This document shows, piece by piece, positions 6,674-7,515 of a DNA stretch of 7,515 nt. Position 1 is the stretch's first letter, and the number at the start of each line of letters is the position of its first letter. Origin of the DNA: DATHTC01 sp035456465. GTDB taxonomy: Bacteria > Actinomycetota > Thermoleophilia > Gaiellales > Gaiellaceae. Where the stretch lies: assembly GCA_035456465.1 (NCBI GenBank), contig DATIDD010000097.1, positions 1 through 7,515 on the forward strand, in the 5' to 3' direction. The notes beneath the pieces were generated by a model. It was not told the origin of the DNA. It saw nothing but the letters and a program-made list of their open reading frames with translations, and did no database searches. The position numbers were made by a program, and so were the translations under genes.

Positions 6674-7443
6674 GCCGGCTCCTCGGCCGCGCCGCCGAGG
6701 TAGGCGCTGCGCACCTCGCTCCGGCCCGCCAGCTCGCTGCTCGGCCCTTCGATGACGACCCGACCCGTCTCGAGGACGTACGCGCGCTCGCAGAGCGCGA
6801 ACGCGAGGGACGCGCTCTGGTCGACGAGCAGGATCGCGACGCCGTGCTCGTCGTTCAGAGCGAGCAGGAACTCGGCGAGCTGCTGCACGAGCACCGGCGC
6901 GAGCCCCAGCGAGAGCTCGTCGATCGCGAGCAGCCGCGGCTCGGCCATCAACGCACGGCCGATCGCGACCATCTGCTGCTCACCGCCGGAGGTGCGCCCG
7001 GCGGGTCGGTCGCGGAGCTCGTGGAGCTTCGGGAGCAGCGCGTACACGCCGTCGAGACGCTGGCGAACGTCGCGCTTGCTGCGCAGGTACCGGAGCGTCG
7101 AGGACACGATCTCGAGGCTGAAGACGCGGCCGTACGCGCCGAGCAGCAGGTTCGCCTCGACCGGCAGCGTCGCGAAAACATGACGTCCCTCGGGGACCTG
7201 GCTGATCCCTCGGCGGACGACGGCGGCCGGGGTACCGCCCGTGACGTCCTCGCCGTCGATGCGAACGCGCCCGGATGCCGGCCGCACGACGCCGCAGGCG
7301 GCGTTGAGGAGCGACGTCTTCCCGGCCCCGTTGGGGCCGATCAGCGCGACCCGCTCTCGCGCGCCGACCGCGAGCGAGACGCCGTCGACGGCGACCGCCT
7401 GGCCGTACCTGACGACCAGCTCGTCGACGGCGAGCAAGGTCAC
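6670..7443 (-). CDS. livF: Branched-chain amino acid-type ABC importer, LivF-like ATPase
   Basis: One of the two cytoplasmic ATPases of the Liv/HAAT importer. The 257-residue protein has Walker A GPNGAGKT at 36-43, Q-loop ISQVPEGRHVF at 80-90 (the VPEGR run is typical of LivF), signature TSGGEQQM at 151-158, Walker B LLAIDE at 171-176 followed by LSLGLAP, and LLVDQ at 205-209 where LivF proteins normally have VEQ in place of an H-loop His. YVLETGRVV and the C-terminal SAYLGG are also LivF-like. Usual length is about 235-240; the extra length includes roughly 14 residues between LLGAY and VYALLP (about 105-132), a charged, probably helical stretch. Leu replaces Pro after the Walker B Glu (DELSLG). 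GTG start at 7443-7441 overlaps the livG stop by four bases, and the stop overlaps livH by four. Confidence 0.93.
   Translation of the reverse strand: MTLLAVDELVVRYGQAVAVDGVSLAVGARERVALIGPNGAGKTSLLNAACGVVRPASGRVRIDGEDVTGGTPAAVVRRGISQVPEGRHVFATLPVEANLLLGAYGRVFSLEIVSSTLRYLRSKRDVRQRLDGVYALLPKLHELRDRPAGRTSGGEQQMVAIGRALMAEPRLLAIDELSLGLAPVLVQQLAEFLLALNDEHGVAILLVDQSASLAFALCERAYVLETGRVVIEGPSSELAGRSEVRSAYLGGAAEEPA
6679..6684 (-). promoter_or_regulatory. Ribosome binding site for livH, inside the end of livF
   Basis: On the minus strand this reads GAGGAG, five bases before the GTG start of livH. It lies within the last codons of livF, so livH can be initiated independently as well as by the GTGA overlap. 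It supports the chosen GTG start. Confidence 0.7.
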
Positions 7444-7515
7444 AGCGTGGCCGATCCCAGGTACGCCTCGACGACCCGCGCGTCCGCGCGAACGTCGGCG
7501 GGGGTGCCGTCGGCG
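7440..7515 (-). CDS. livG: Branched-chain amino acid-type ABC importer, LivG-like ATPase, C-terminal end only
   Basis: Only the last 24 codons and the TGA stop (7442-7440) are present; the gene runs off the right edge. The peptide includes GTPADVRADARVVEAYLG, which matches the usual C-terminus of LivG-type ATPases (GxPxxVxxxxxVxEAYLG). The stop overlaps the livF GTG start by four bases (GTGA). Identity is inferred from this tail motif and from its place directly before livF. A second LivF-like ATPase or a LivG fused to a LivM domain, as known in some actinobacteria, cannot be excluded, although the tail is that of the ATPase in any case. Confidence 0.8.
   Translation of the reverse strand, partial: ADGTPADVRADARVVEAYLGSATL

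Overview
The window is very GC-rich and almost fully coding. Start codons mix ATG and GTG, and the terminators are strong hairpins with no long T-tract. This fits a high-GC actinobacterium. My best guess is the class Thermoleophilia (Solirubrobacterales or Gaiellales type). That rests on overall style, a possible leaderless promoter and remembered resemblance of one hypothetical protein, not on a marker gene. No RNA genes, mobile elements, CRISPR arrays or phage genes were seen.

Left part, plus strand (1-2121): the 3' part of a large secreted-type M14 zinc carboxypeptidase. It is cut by the window edge, apparently inside its HxxE zinc motif, and has a middle domain and a C-terminal GATase1-like domain. 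A perfect 13-bp hairpin follows it (2130-2160).

Next (2179-3868) is a two-gene ABC-2 type exporter. The ATPase starts at a GTG just after a possible leaderless -10 element, and the permease overlaps it by 20 bases. A hairpin terminator (3883-3909) ends this unit. A separate gene (3969-4574) has a strong Shine-Dalgarno sequence and encodes a 201-residue protein with two membrane helices, belonging to an uncharacterised family. It ends at another perfect 13-bp hairpin (4591-4620).

Right part, minus strand (4740-7515): a branched-chain-amino-acid-type (HAAT/Liv) importer operon transcribed toward the left, in the order livG (only its last 24 codons), livF, livH, livM. All three junctions are 4-base stop/start overlaps (GTGA, GTGA, ATGA), so the genes are tightly coupled. 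No substrate-binding protein lies in the window, so the real substrate (branched-chain amino acid, amide, urea or other) cannot be named. The operon converges with the hypothetical gene, and the hairpin at 4591-4620 may serve both directions.

I found no convincing new multi-gene system. The items most worth a second look are the uncharacterised membrane protein, an extra segment of about 14 residues in the LivF helical domain, the cysteine-free C-terminal domain of the peptidase, and the hairpin/promoter junction before the exporter.
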